Positions 35,282 to 45,868 of a stretch of DNA of 64,000 nt are shown in pieces. The DNA is from Contendibacter sp031732755 (GTDB lineage: Bacteria > Pseudomonadota > Gammaproteobacteria > Competibacterales > Competibacteraceae): NCBI GenBank assembly GCA_031732755.1, contig JAVMKI010000029.1, forward strand, positions 62,001-126,000. Reading direction: 5' to 3'. Both the position numbers and the translations under genes were made by a program. Position 1 is the first letter of the stretch; the number at the start of each line of letters is the position of its first letter. The notes under the pieces are model-generated. The model made no database searches and was not told the origin of the DNA. It saw only the letters and a program-made list of their open reading frames with translations.

Positions 35282-36076
35282 TTAACCCCTGGAGTCTAGC
35301 CGCAGACCGCCGCTGATGAAGAACACTTCACCGGCGAGGGCTTCGTTACGATAGAGATCGGCGACCAGTTGCGCGACCTCTTCGGGCTCGATCAAACGGC
35401 CAATGGGAATGCCCTTCAGGATACCATCCAGCGCCTTCTGATCCATGCCCTTCACCATCGGTGTTCCGACGTAACCCGGCGCCACGGCGACGCAGCGAAT
35501 CTGGCCGGAAAGACCGCGCCGGAAAAATTCGGCGGTGATCACCTTGGGCATGACCGACATGGCGGCCTTGGTTGAGGAGTAGTTGATCTGGCCCGCCGTG
35601 CCCAGGGAGCCGGTGGAAGAGACCAGACAGATCAGCCCCTTGCACTTGTTGTCCACCATGCGCGCGGCGCATTCGCGGACGGTCAGGAACACACCGGTCA
35701 GATTGATATCGATGACCTTGGTGAAGTCGCCCAGGGGCATCTTCCGGGTGATTTTACCGGTCGTCTTGTCCGGGGCAATCATCAGGCCGTCCTTGATGAT
35801 GCCGGCGAAGGGGGCCACCAGGTTGATGGCTCCGAATTTTTCGATGGCGGTGTCAGCCAGCCTGCCGCAGTCTTCTTCGCTGGTCACGTTGCAGACCACC
35901 GTCGCCACTTCACCCCCGAGGGCGGTGAGCGAAGCGGCGGCTTTTTCCAGGAGCTCCGCCTGCACGTCGCCGATGACCACTTTGCCGCCGTTCTTGACCC
36001 AGTATTCCGCGATGGCGTATCCGATGCCGCCGGCGCCACCAGTGACGACCGCTACCGAACCTTTAACTTCCAACAT
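35282..36076 (-). CDS. Short-chain dehydrogenase/reductase
   Basis: A 264-residue classical SDR with nucleotide-binding motif TGGAGGIG (about residue 12), catalytic Ser in LVSSTGS and the YSSTK (Tyr-x3-Lys) pair. The start at 36076 has GAGGAGGT before it; an upstream in-frame ATG is not used. Members of this group reduce 3-ketoacyl or hydroxyacyl thioesters or steroids. In a PHA-forming organism it could be an acetoacetyl-CoA reductase, but the sequence alone does not show that. Confidence 0.83.
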   Translation of the reverse strand: MLEVKGSVAVVTGGAGGIGYAIAEYWVKNGGKVVIGDVQAELLEKAAASLTALGGEVATVVCNVTSEEDCGRLADTAIEKFGAINLVAPFAGIIKDGLMIAPDKTTGKITRKMPLGDFTKVIDINLTGVFLTVRECAARMVDNKCKGLICLVSSTGSLGTAGQINYSSTKAAMSVMPKVITAEFFRRGLSGQIRCVAVAPGYVGTPMVKGMDQKALDGILKGIPIGRLIEPEEVAQLVADLYRNEALAGEVFFISGGLRLDSRG

Positions 36077-36376
36077 ATTATTACCTCCTCGTGATTTTTT
36101 TTGATGACACAGGGTTCGCCCCATTGTGGGCGGCTGTTCTTATCGGCGCCAGGCATTCACCGCTCGACGATCATCCGCCGTATTCGCTGAAGCCGTCTCC
36201 TCGGTCAAAGTCCCGCCCGCGATGCCTGGACCGGCGTGAGTATAACCCAAGAACTCTCGGCGCGTCCTGTCTCCGCTTGACCATGGCCGGTCTGGCGGAG
36301 ATGTTTCCGCCGTCTGGTTTTTGCAAGGCGCGACTACAATCAATGATAGGCTCAAAACTCGCGTGGGGATTTCAAC
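36077..36376. other. Divergent intergenic region SDR / nfeD
   Basis: About 300 bases holding both promoters. A TTGCAA at 36321-36326 spaced 18 bases from GATAGG is a weak candidate for nfeD. No other feature is seen. Confidence 0.4.
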
Positions 36377-37771
36377 ATGCGCATTCTGGCGAAGTTGATT
36401 TTAGCGGGGATGCTGGCGGGGTTCGGTGGGAACGCGATGGCGGTCGCGCCCGGTCTGGCGCTGGCGTTGGAGGTGCGCGGCGCGATTGATCCAGCCAGCC
36501 GCGATTTCGTCCTGCGCGGACTGGAGCAAGCGCGGGCGCGCGGCGCCGCTGTCGCGATCCTCAAACTGGACACACCCGGCGGGCTGGACAGCTCGATGCG
36601 CGATCTCATCCAGGCGATCCTGGCCTCGCCCATCCCGGTGATCGGCTACGTCGCCCCGGACGGTGCCCGCGCCGCCAGTGCCGGTGTTTACCTGCTCTAC
36701 GCTTGCCACCTCGCCGCCATGGCCCCGGCCACCAATCTTGGCGCCGCCACCCCGGTTCAGCTCGGTGGGTTGCCGCTGTCAACCCCACCGCCGCGCGAGC
36801 CAGCGCGGGAACCGACCGCGCCCAAACCCGGCGACTCTGCCACCGCCCCGTCGGTTGCCGCGCCCGCGCCCGTTGACGTCATGGAGCGCAAATTGATCAA
36901 CGATGCCCGCGCTTATATCCGTTCGTTGGCCCAATTGCGTGGGCGCAACGCCGAGTGGGCGGAGCAGGCGGTGACCGAGGCCGCCAGTCTCAGCGCCCGC
37001 GACGCCTTGCAAAAAGGGGTGATCGACCTGGTCGCCGTCGATGTTCCCGATCTGCTGCGCCAAGCCGACGGTCGGCAGATCGGCATGGCCAGCGGCAAAC
37101 AGACGCTGGCTACCCAGGGCTTGACCGTCGAAATACTCGAACCCGATTGGCGTACCCAATTACTGGAGATGATCGCTCATCCCATGACCGCCTACGTTCT
37201 ACTGCTGATCGGAGTATGCGGTCTGGTGTTCGAACTGCTTCATCCAGGTTTGGCCGCGCCGGGAGTATTGGGCGGAATCTGCTTGCTGCTGGCGTTGTTC
37301 GCCTTTCAGGTCATGCCGGTTAACGCGGCCGGGCTGGCGTTGTTGCTGCTGGGGCTGATGTTCATGATCGCCGAGGCGTTCGTGCCCAGCTTCGGCGTGC
37401 TGGGCTTGGGCGGAATCGCCGCTTTTGTCGCCGGCTCGCTGTTGTTGTGGGATGAGACTGGTCCCGGTTACCGAATCCCGCTCGCCCTGATTCTCGGGTT
37501 CGCCCTGGCCAGCGCTGGATTGCTGATCGGTCTGGTAACGCTGCTGATCCGTCAGCGCGCCCGGCCGGTAGTCAGCGGCCCGGAGGAACTGATTGGAGCG
37601 ATGGGCGCGGTCCTGGCCGACGATCCTGGGCGGGTCTGGATTCATAGCGAATCCTGGCTTGCCCGCGCGCCTCGGCCATTGCGTCCGGGGGAGTCGGTTC
37701 GCGTGATCGGGCGGGAGGGGTTGACACTGTCGGTACAACCCATTGATTTTCATCAGGAGGAATCGCCATGA
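36377..37771 (+). CDS. nfeD: NfeD long-form membrane serine protease
   Basis: A 464-residue protein: signal peptide, ClpP-class protease domain (residues about 30-215), four or five membrane segments (about 265-390) and a C-terminal OB-fold NfeD domain. The catalytic Ser101 lies in AASAG and the candidate Lys172 in MERKLIND. A Pro/Ala-rich insert (residues about 135-165) separates them. In archaea this protease cleaves the C-terminal tail of stomatin. The next gene, a slipin, overlaps it by four bases (ATGA), the conserved NfeD-slipin operon. Confidence 0.9.
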   Translation: MRILAKLILAGMLAGFGGNAMAVAPGLALALEVRGAIDPASRDFVLRGLEQARARGAAVAILKLDTPGGLDSSMRDLIQAILASPIPVIGYVAPDGARAASAGVYLLYACHLAAMAPATNLGAATPVQLGGLPLSTPPPREPAREPTAPKPGDSATAPSVAAPAPVDVMERKLINDARAYIRSLAQLRGRNAEWAEQAVTEAASLSARDALQKGVIDLVAVDVPDLLRQADGRQIGMASGKQTLATQGLTVEILEPDWRTQLLEMIAHPMTAYVLLLIGVCGLVFELLHPGLAAPGVLGGICLLLALFAFQVMPVNAAGLALLLLGLMFMIAEAFVPSFGVLGLGGIAAFVAGSLLLWDETGPGYRIPLALILGFALASAGLLIGLVTLLIRQRARPVVSGPEELIGAMGAVLADDPGRVWIHSESWLARAPRPLRPGESVRVIGREGLTLSVQPIDFHQEESP

Positions 37772-38541
37772 TTTTCAATCCTATCTTCATCGCGCTATTG
37801 ATCGTGCTGGCGCTGGTGTTCGCGTCCATCAAGGTACTTTACGAATATGAGCGCGGCGTGGTGTTTTTTCTGGGTCGCTTCCAAGCCGTCCTGGGACCAG
37901 GACTGATCATCGTGGTCCCGGTGATCCAGCAGATGAAACGGGTGGATTTGCGCACCGTGGTCATGGATGTGCCCAGCCAGGATGTGATCTCCCGTGACAA
38001 CGTCTCGGTCAAGGTCAATGCGGTGATCTACTTTCGGGTAATCGATCCGGAGCGGGCCATCATTCAGGTCGAGGATTACTACACCGCCACCAGTCAGTTG
38101 GCGCAAACCACCCTGCGGTCGGTGCTGGGCCAACATGAGTTGGACGAAATGCTAGCGGGGCGGGACGAGCTGAACCGGGACATTCAGAACATCCTGGACA
38201 CCGAGACCGATGTGTGGGGCATCAAGGTCTCCAATGTGGAAATCAAGCGGGTGGACCTCGACGAAAGCATGATCCGTGCCATCGCTCGCCAGGCCGAAGC
38301 CGAACGGGAACGGCGGGCCAAGGTCATCAATGCCGAAGGCGAGTTTCAGGCCGCCGAGCGGATTCGCCAGGCCGCCGAGATCATCGCCTCCCAGCCACAA
38401 GCCCTGCAATTGCGTTATTTACAGACGCTCAACGATATTGGCATCCAGAACAACACCACGGTGGTGTTTCCGGTGCCGCTGGATTTGCTCAAGCCGTTGC
38501 TGACCATGGCGGAGCGGGGAGAACGGGGGTGGCGCGGTTAG
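37768..38541 (+). CDS. Slipin (SPFH/stomatin-like membrane protein)
   Basis: A 257-residue SPFH-domain protein with one N-terminal membrane anchor (residues 5-23), a band-7 domain (YERGVVFFLGRFQAVLGPGL) and a charged helical C terminus (RAIARQAEAERERRAKVIN). It is the partner of NfeD, encoded with a four-base overlap. Such proteins form oligomeric rings in membrane microdomains. Its role here is inferred from the pair. Confidence 0.9.
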   Translation: MIFNPIFIALLIVLALVFASIKVLYEYERGVVFFLGRFQAVLGPGLIIVVPVIQQMKRVDLRTVVMDVPSQDVISRDNVSVKVNAVIYFRVIDPERAIIQVEDYYTATSQLAQTTLRSVLGQHELDEMLAGRDELNRDIQNILDTETDVWGIKVSNVEIKRVDLDESMIRAIARQAEAERERRAKVINAEGEFQAAERIRQAAEIIASQPQALQLRYLQTLNDIGIQNNTTVVFPVPLDLLKPLLTMAERGERGWRG

Positions 38542-38632
38542 GTGGACATGGCGAAAACGCCAGTTCCATCCAGATTATCCCAACTCGTTGGCGCTAAACT
38601 CCAAATCGTTCTGGTTACTTCGGGCCTTCTCC

Positions 38633-39874
38633 ATGTGCTTTCCGAACCTGTCGCGTCTCGCGCCCTTGTGGGTGCTGGTGCTGGTGCTGGTGCTGGCGGC
38701 TGCTCCGGCCCGCGCTGGCAACGACTATCCTCTAGTCCTGGTGCATGGTTTCATGGGTTGGGGTCGGGATGAACTACTCGGCTTCAAGTACTGGGGCGGC
38801 TTCGGGGATTTGCAGGAGACGCTCAACCAGGCGGGCCACCGCACCTATACCGGCGTGGTCGGCCCGTTCGCCAGCAATTGGGATCGTGCTTGTGAACTGT
38901 ACGCCGATCTCAAGGGTGGCACGGTAGATTACGGCCAGGCCCATGCCGCCGCTCATGGTCACGCCCGCTACGGTCGCACCTTTCCCGGTCTGTATCCCGA
39001 GTGGGGCACGGCGGATGACCATGGGCGGGTTCGTAAAATTCACCTGATCGGCCACAGTCAGGGTGGCCAGACCATCCGGGTGTTGACCGCGCTGCTGGAA
39101 CACGGCGCGCCGGCGGAAATCATCGCCACGCCCACCGCCGACCGGTCGCCGCTGTTCGCGGGCGGCCATGATTGGGTCGACAGCGTCACCACCCTCGCCA
39201 CGCCGCACGACGGCACCAGCATCGCGGTCGGCATTGACCACCTGCTGCCCTTTGTCCGTACGTCGCTGCTCGGTCTCGCCGCGCTGGCTGGCGTTCGCCC
39301 CGACGAATTACCTTACGATTTCAAGCTGGAGCAGTGGGGCCTGCGGCGCGCGCCGGACGAAACGCTCGCGAACTATTTCCAGCGGGTCGAGCGCAGTCCG
39401 ATCTGGCAATCGCACGACATCAGCGCCTGGGATCTGAATCCCGACGGCGCGCGAGAACTGAATCGGCGATTCCTGGCTCAGCCCGAGGTGTATTATTTTT
39501 CGTGGGGCGCGGCGGCGACCACCCCGGTATGGCCCTTCGATCATCAGATTCCGCTGCCGACCATGCTGCCGCAGCTCTGGGCCAGCGCCATGTTCATTGG
39601 CGCCTACAGCCGCAACGAACCGGGTCATGTGGTGATCGACGCCAGTTGGTGGGAGAATGACGGATTGGTCAACACCCGTTCCATGGCTGGACCGACCCTG
39701 GATTCACCCGACCGGATCGTGTCCGGTAACGGCCCGCCGCAACGTGGGGTGTGGAACCATCGGGGCACGCTGGCCGGCTGGGATCACATGGACCTGGTGG
39801 GCACCATCACGCTGCATGAGGTCGACGGCTGGTATCTGCGGCTGGCGCGGTCGCTGGCGGATTTGCCACCGTAA
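38633..39874 (+). CDS. Secreted triacylglycerol lipase
   Basis: A 413-residue lipase with a signal peptide ending near PARAG (residue 27), oxyanion-hole region LVLVHGFMGWG and nucleophile Ser142 in IGHSQGGQT. The size and motif set resemble the thermophilic/staphylococcal lipase family (with WYENDG-like WWENDGLVNT and a late WDHMDL His). The ATG at 38633 is preferred to a TTG 15 codons upstream because it gives a proper signal peptide. It lies right before an IS1-like remnant, but its C terminus looks complete. Confidence 0.83.
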   Translation: MCFPNLSRLAPLWVLVLVLVLAAAPARAGNDYPLVLVHGFMGWGRDELLGFKYWGGFGDLQETLNQAGHRTYTGVVGPFASNWDRACELYADLKGGTVDYGQAHAAAHGHARYGRTFPGLYPEWGTADDHGRVRKIHLIGHSQGGQTIRVLTALLEHGAPAEIIATPTADRSPLFAGGHDWVDSVTTLATPHDGTSIAVGIDHLLPFVRTSLLGLAALAGVRPDELPYDFKLEQWGLRRAPDETLANYFQRVERSPIWQSHDISAWDLNPDGARELNRRFLAQPEVYYFSWGAAATTPVWPFDHQIPLPTMLPQLWASAMFIGAYSRNEPGHVVIDASWWENDGLVNTRSMAGPTLDSPDRIVSGNGPPQRGVWNHRGTLAGWDHMDLVGTITLHEVDGWYLRLARSLADLPP

Positions 39875-39886
39875 GATGAGACGCTG

Positions 39887-39987
39887 GATGGTGTTTTGAA
39901 CCAACTAAAGGAATTACTTGAGCCGTTCGGTATCACCCAGCTTCTCACTGACGACTGGGGGGCCATATCTAGGTTCAAAACACTACC
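39887..39987 (+). mobile_element. IS1-like remnant with inverted repeats
   Basis: A 101-base segment bounded by inverted repeats (GATGGTGTTTTGAACC at 39887-39902 and the complement of GGTAGTGTTTTGAACC at 39972-39987; 14 of 16 positions match). Inside, the plus-strand frame reads LNQLKELLEPFGITQLLTDDWGA, a match to the C-terminal part of IS1-family transposases (LLxLLEPFGITxYYTDDWGAY). It seems to be an internally deleted, immobile element. Confidence 0.55.
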
Positions 39988-40268
39988 AGGGCGTAGTCGA
40001 GCGCGTGGGAGAACCAAGTGAGCGGGTGCCAGTTGCTGGCGTGAAAGGCGGTCGCCATCCAGGAAAGATCGCTCGGGCCGAGCGCCCTAATGCGAGGGTT
40101 CTCCGAAACGTAGACATTGTCGTCCCAAGCCAGTAGGAAACCATGTTCCAAAGCCCCTTGGTAGGTCAGGCCAACGGCGGCGGTGATCAGGATCAGAGTG
40201 CCGGCCAGCAGGGCGACATGGCTTTTTCTTTCCGACCCAAGCCGGGATGCTGATTTCACGAGGTTCAC
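39975..40268 (-). pseudogene. Truncated TPR/glycosyltransferase-type membrane protein, N-terminal piece
   Basis: A 97-residue fragment: a membrane segment (residues 19-37), then LLAWDDNVYVSENPRI and ASNWHPLTWFSHALDYAL. This is the conserved N terminus of large TPR-containing membrane proteins whose motif continues LDYxLFGLNPxGHH. Here the similarity stops right after LDYAL, where the inverted-repeat end of the IS1-like remnant begins and supplies the TGA stop. The rest of the gene is gone. It lies just downstream of pilR on the same strand. Confidence 0.7.
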
Positions 40269-40274
40269 CGTGCG

Positions 40275-41687
40275 TCAATCCAATCTCAGTTTCTTCAACC
40301 GGTAGCGCAGCGCCCGGAAGGTGATGCCCAGTTTCTCGGCGGCGGCAGTCTTGTTGTAGCGCGTTTCCTCCAGCGCCCGCAGGATCGCGGCCCGCTCGAT
40401 CTGTTCCAGATAGTCCTCCAGATTGCGAACCGACGGTTGCAGGATGGGCAGGGTTTTCGGCTCGAACCCGTGGTGGATCGGCGTGGCGGGAGTCTCGTCC
40501 ACGGTCGCGAACGTCGTGGGTTGCGGCTGTGGCGCCGCCGGTTCCGCGCTTGCGGGCAACGACAAGTCCATCGCCTGGATGATCCCGTCCTCGCACAAGG
40601 TAAGTGCCCGTTCCAGAATGTTTTCAAGCTCCCGGATGTTCCCTGGGAAGGAATAAACCTGCAGCGCCGCCAATGTCGAGGGGGCCAGCTTGGGCGGTGG
40701 CAATCCGGCCTGACGGCTGAGCCGGTCGAGAATCGCGTTGGCCAACTCTGGAATGTCCTCGGAATGCTCGCGCAAACTAGGCAGCCGCAACTCGATCACG
40801 TTCAGCCGATAGAACAGGTCTTGGCGGAAGGCGCCGTTCTGGACCAGCGTCGCCAGGTCCTTGTGGCTGGCGCTGAGCACGCGCACGTCGGTGGCGATTT
40901 CCGCCTGCGCGCCCACCGGTCGCACCGCGCGTTCTTGAAGCGCCCGCAACAATTTTACCTGCATCGGCATCGGCAAGTCCGCCACCTCGTCCAGAAACAA
41001 GGTGCCACCCCGTGCCGCCTGGAACAGTCCGCCCTTGTCCTGGGTGGCGCCGGTGAAACTACCCTTTTTGTAGCCGAAAAACTCGCTTTCCATCAGATGT
41101 TCGGGAATCGCCCCGCAGTTGACCGGGACGAACGGCTGATCGGCTCGCGGCCCGGACAGATGAATCAGTCGCGCCGCTAGCTCCTTGCCGGTGCCCGATT
41201 CGCCACTGATCAGGATAGGTGCCTGGCTGCGCGCCAGCTTGGCGATCAGCGCGCGCACCTCAGCCATGGTCGCTGATTGACCGACCAGGGTGGGGCGATG
41301 GATGCCGGCGGCGCCGTTCCGATTCAACCGCAATGCGGTCGTGACCATGTTGCGCAGCGCCGCTAGTTCGAACGGCTTGGACACGAAATCGAACGCGCCC
41401 AGCTTCAGCGCCTCCACCGCGATTTCCACGTTGCCGTGCGCGGTGATGACCGCGACGGGCAGGTTGGGATACTGCTTTTGGATGTGCGCGACCAATTCCA
41501 ATCCACTGCCGTCCGGCAGGCGCAGGTCGGTGATGCACAGGCTGAAGGCTTGGCGTTTGAGCAGGGCGCGCGCCGCGCCGAGGGTATCCGCCGGCAGACA
41601 ATGCACACCCAGCGGTAACAGGGTGATTCCGATCAGTTCGCGGATGTCGGCTTCGTCATCGACGATCAAGGCATGACAGGACTCCAT
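40275..41687 (-). CDS. pilR: Type IV pilus sigma-54 response regulator PilR
   Basis: A 470-residue NtrC-family activator. Receiver domain (Asp54 in CITDLRLPDG), central AAA+ domain with Walker A GESGTGKELAARLIH and the sigma-54 contact loop GSFTGAT (a GAFTGA variant), and a C-terminal Fis-type helix-turn-helix (NKTAAAEKLGITFRALRYRL). The frame is open far upstream, but the true ATG overlaps the pilS stop by one base (TAATG). PilR activates pilA transcription with sigma-54. Confidence 0.92.
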   Translation of the reverse strand: MESCHALIVDDEADIRELIGITLLPLGVHCLPADTLGAARALLKRQAFSLCITDLRLPDGSGLELVAHIQKQYPNLPVAVITAHGNVEIAVEALKLGAFDFVSKPFELAALRNMVTTALRLNRNGAAGIHRPTLVGQSATMAEVRALIAKLARSQAPILISGESGTGKELAARLIHLSGPRADQPFVPVNCGAIPEHLMESEFFGYKKGSFTGATQDKGGLFQAARGGTLFLDEVADLPMPMQVKLLRALQERAVRPVGAQAEIATDVRVLSASHKDLATLVQNGAFRQDLFYRLNVIELRLPSLREHSEDIPELANAILDRLSRQAGLPPPKLAPSTLAALQVYSFPGNIRELENILERALTLCEDGIIQAMDLSLPASAEPAAPQPQPTTFATVDETPATPIHHGFEPKTLPILQPSVRNLEDYLEQIERAAILRALEETRYNKTAAAEKLGITFRALRYRLKKLRLD

Positions 41688-43384
41688 TAATCCGTCTCCG
41701 GGGCTGGATTGAAGGGCGCGAAGATGATACGGAAACAACTGCCCCCGTCGGGGATCGGTAGGTATTGCAACTGGGCCCGGTTGGCTTCGCACAATTCCCG
41801 TGCCAGATAGAGGCCCAGGCCGGTGCCCTTGGTTCGGGTAGTGAAGAACGGTTCGAACAATTTGCCGACATTCTCCTCCGCGACACCGGGGCCGGCGTCG
41901 CGCACCTCCAAAAAGGGTCGCCCACCGCGGTAGTCCAGGCCCGCGCGCAGTTCGACGCGCGGGGATTCGCTGGGTCGGACCCCGTGCTGGCAAGCGTTGG
42001 CGCACAGATTCCACGCCACTTGGCGCAACTGGTGTGGGTCGAAGTTGACCATCAGGGAATCCGGTTGCACGCTGTGGCGCCATTCGGGCGACGGCCCGTC
42101 CAGTTCGTGGATGAACTCCTGGGTGAAGTTTTCCAGCCAGGGCTTTAGCGGCAGCCGTTCCGGTTTGACCCGGTCGCGCCGGGCCAGATCCAGGACATCG
42201 GAGATGATCCGGTTGGCGCGATTGACGTGATCGTGAACGATTTGCGCCAGCCGTCGGTCGTTGGCGCTGGCGCTGGCGGATTCTTGCAGCAACTGCGCGG
42301 CGTGGCTGATCGCCGCCAGCGGATTGCGGATCTCGTGCGCGATGCCAGCGGTCAACCGACCCAGCGCGGCCAGTTTGATCTGTTGCAGTTGCTCGGCGGC
42401 CTGTTCGGAATCGTCTAGCAAGATCAATATGTTGTTTGCCTGGAGTCCGCTCAGGCGAGTCAGGTGCGGAATCAGTTCTGGCCGGTGCTCCGCCGGGCGG
42501 AACGCCCGCGCCGCCAGCCCCGCGTTGTCCAGCCATTCCCAAAATCGCTGCGCTAGCAGCGGCGACAACGCTTCAATCGTGATATTGGTGGTCTCCGCAT
42601 CCGTCCAGCCGAGCATGTTCCGAGCCGTGTCGTTCAGCAACAACACCCGCCCAGCGCTGTCCACGACTATCACGCCATTTTGCAGATGGCGGATAATCCC
42701 CTGGTTCAATTCAGCGATCTCCAGCAGTTCGAAGGTGCGGCGCCGGGCTAGCGCCTCGCTTCGCCGCGCCCGTTCGGCCAGCGCGTAGGTCAGGCCAGTG
42801 GCGATGAACAACGCCGCGCCCAACACGCCCAGGCGAATCCAGTCATCCGAGGCATTGCTCAAACGCTCCCATAAACCGGTCCAGTCGCTCGGCCCGCGCC
42901 CCATTCGCGTCAACGTCTCGGCGATTTGCCACTGCGTCGTCAGCCAGGAACCGGTCAGCAGGAAGAAGCCCAGCGCGGCGGCCAGCAAGGCCGAAGGCAA
43001 CGGCAACAGGATGCCGCTGGCCGCGACGGCGGTGATCAAGAGGCTGTTCAGGCTGCTGCCCAAGCCGCCCGACGTATGGATCATGACGGTCAGCGCCACC
43101 AGGTCTATCAGCATTTGCAGGTGGGCCTGCACCGATAATCGCGGTCGCCGCCAGTACCCACCAGCGGCGGCGAGCAGCGTCAGCGCCATGTAGATCAACG
43201 CCACTTTCAGGAACAGGCTGGGATTTTGTTTGCCGAACAGCCGGTTTTGCTCGTCCAGCCCAAATGCGGTCAGCAGCAGCGCCGCCAGCGTCAGTCGGTA
43301 GGCGTGGGACGCGCGGAGCACCCGCCACAGGCGGTTGTCTGGGAAAGGGTCGGGGGTGACGGCAAGCGGATCGACAACAACCAT
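41687..43384 (-). CDS. pilS: Type IV pilus sensor histidine kinase PilS
   Basis: A 565-residue membrane kinase: about six N-terminal membrane segments (residues 25-190), a PAS-like domain, the H-box GIAHEIRNPLAAISHAAQLL, and an ATPase domain with NLCANACQHG, DAGPGV and GTGLGLYLARE. It phosphorylates PilR. The start at 43384 is chosen because upstream in-frame residues lack membrane character. It is divergent from sucC. Confidence 0.9.
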   Translation of the reverse strand: MVVVDPLAVTPDPFPDNRLWRVLRASHAYRLTLAALLLTAFGLDEQNRLFGKQNPSLFLKVALIYMALTLLAAAGGYWRRPRLSVQAHLQMLIDLVALTVMIHTSGGLGSSLNSLLITAVAASGILLPLPSALLAAALGFFLLTGSWLTTQWQIAETLTRMGRGPSDWTGLWERLSNASDDWIRLGVLGAALFIATGLTYALAERARRSEALARRRTFELLEIAELNQGIIRHLQNGVIVVDSAGRVLLLNDTARNMLGWTDAETTNITIEALSPLLAQRFWEWLDNAGLAARAFRPAEHRPELIPHLTRLSGLQANNILILLDDSEQAAEQLQQIKLAALGRLTAGIAHEIRNPLAAISHAAQLLQESASASANDRRLAQIVHDHVNRANRIISDVLDLARRDRVKPERLPLKPWLENFTQEFIHELDGPSPEWRHSVQPDSLMVNFDPHQLRQVAWNLCANACQHGVRPSESPRVELRAGLDYRGGRPFLEVRDAGPGVAEENVGKLFEPFFTTRTKGTGLGLYLARELCEANRAQLQYLPIPDGGSCFRIIFAPFNPAPETD

Positions 43385-43613
43385 GGTGGCGCTTTTACCT
43401 TGGGAGAAGCGGTGTCGAAGGTAACAGGTTGAGTATGAAAAGAGAGGCGGGGAATGCAAGCGCGCCTGGCCCGAGGGACGAGCCGCGTTGACGCATTTTC
43501 CCACGCCACGCTTGAATTTTAACCGTGGCGGCGTGCCGCGCGCGACGGTGCGTGAAGATTAAGGTTTTTCGGGATAGAATAGCCGCTCCAACAGAAAGGG
43601 GGATGTAAACCGC

Positions 43614-44780
<1,167 letters not shown>

Positions 44781-44826
44781 GCGCCGGAACCTCGGCCCTC
44801 CACTGAATTAAGGAACAGAGCGCACC

Positions 44827-45702
44827 ATGAGTATTCTGATCGACAAAAACACCAAGGTTATTTGCCAGGGTTTCACCGGCTCGCAGGGCACCTTCCACTC
44901 CGAACAGGCGATTGCCTATGGCACCAACCTGGTGGGCGGTATCAGCCCTGGCAAGGGCGGTAGCACCCATCTGGGCAAGCCGGTGTTCAACACTGTCAGT
45001 GAGGCGGTCGCCGCCACCGGCGCCAACGCCACCATGATCTATGTCCCCGCCGCGTTCGCTGGTGACGCCATCCTGGAAGCCGCCGACGCTGGTATCAAGG
45101 TCATCGCCTGCATCACCGAGGGCATTCCAGTCATGGATATGCTCAAGGTCAAGGCGGTGCTGACCAACAACTATCCGGACGTTTATCTCATCGGCCCCAA
45201 CTGCCCAGGTGTGATCACCCCCGGCGCTTGCAAGATGGGTATCATGCCCGGCCACATACACCTGCCCGGCAAGATCGGCATCGTGTCCCGCTCCGGCACC
45301 CTAACCTACGAGGCGGTCTATCAGACCACCCAGGCTGGCTTGGGCCAGAGCACCTGCGTCGGCATCGGCGGCGATCCGATTCACGGCATGAGCTTCGTGG
45401 ACGTGCTGACCCTGTTCAAGGATGACCCGCAGACCGAGGGCATCGTGATGGTCGGTGAAATCGGCGGCAGTGCCGAGGAAGAGGGCGCGGCCTACATCAA
45501 GGCCAACATCAAGAAGCCAGTGGTAGCTTACATCGCTGGCGTCACCGCGCCTCCCGGCAAGCGCATGGGCCATGCCGGCGCTATCATCATGGGCGGCAAG
45601 GGTACCGCGAAGGATAAATTCGCGGCACTCGAAGCCGCTGGCGCCAAGATCGTCCGTTCTCCGGCGGATATCGGCGCGGCGATGAAGACGTTCTTCAGCT
45701 AA
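44827..45702 (+). CDS. sucD: Succinyl-CoA synthetase alpha subunit
   Basis: A 291-residue subunit with a CoA-binding N terminus (VICQGFTGSQGTFHSEQAI), the conserved GPNCPGVITPG, and the phosphorylated His in GKRMGHAGAIIMGG. It pairs with sucC. A strong terminator follows 20 bases after the stop. Confidence 0.96.
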   Translation: MSILIDKNTKVICQGFTGSQGTFHSEQAIAYGTNLVGGISPGKGGSTHLGKPVFNTVSEAVAATGANATMIYVPAAFAGDAILEAADAGIKVIACITEGIPVMDMLKVKAVLTNNYPDVYLIGPNCPGVITPGACKMGIMPGHIHLPGKIGIVSRSGTLTYEAVYQTTQAGLGQSTCVGIGGDPIHGMSFVDVLTLFKDDPQTEGIVMVGEIGGSAEEEGAAYIKANIKKPVVAYIAGVTAPPGKRMGHAGAIIMGGKGTAKDKFAALEAAGAKIVRSPADIGAAMKTFFS

Positions 45703-45722
45703 GTCGCTATCTCCGCTGTAAG

Positions 45723-45764
45723 GGGGCGCAATAGGTTTTTGCTATTGCGCCCCGCGTGGTTTTT
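45723..45764 (+). terminator. Rho-independent terminator of sucCD
   Basis: A perfect 12-bp stem (GGGGCGCAATAG with CTATTGCGCCCC) around a 7-base loop, followed within seven bases by TTTTT. Confidence 0.88.
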
Positions 45765-45868
45765 AGATGACGGATCAGGCTGTCAGCTCATTTTCCAGCG
45801 TGGGGTTGGTGGGTCGATGAAGGCTAGGGATCGACTGAGCGCTATTGGTGATCAAGAAAGGCAAAGCA

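Noticed and set aside
38542..38772. A 76-residue frame between slipin and lipase
   Set aside because: It overlaps the lipase signal-peptide region in another frame, has an Ala/Gly-repeat translation and no family match.
41688..42542. Upstream 285-residue extension of the pilR frame
   Set aside because: It lies inside pilS in another frame and is Arg/Pro/Gly-rich; the receiver domain begins exactly at the ATG that overlaps the pilS stop.
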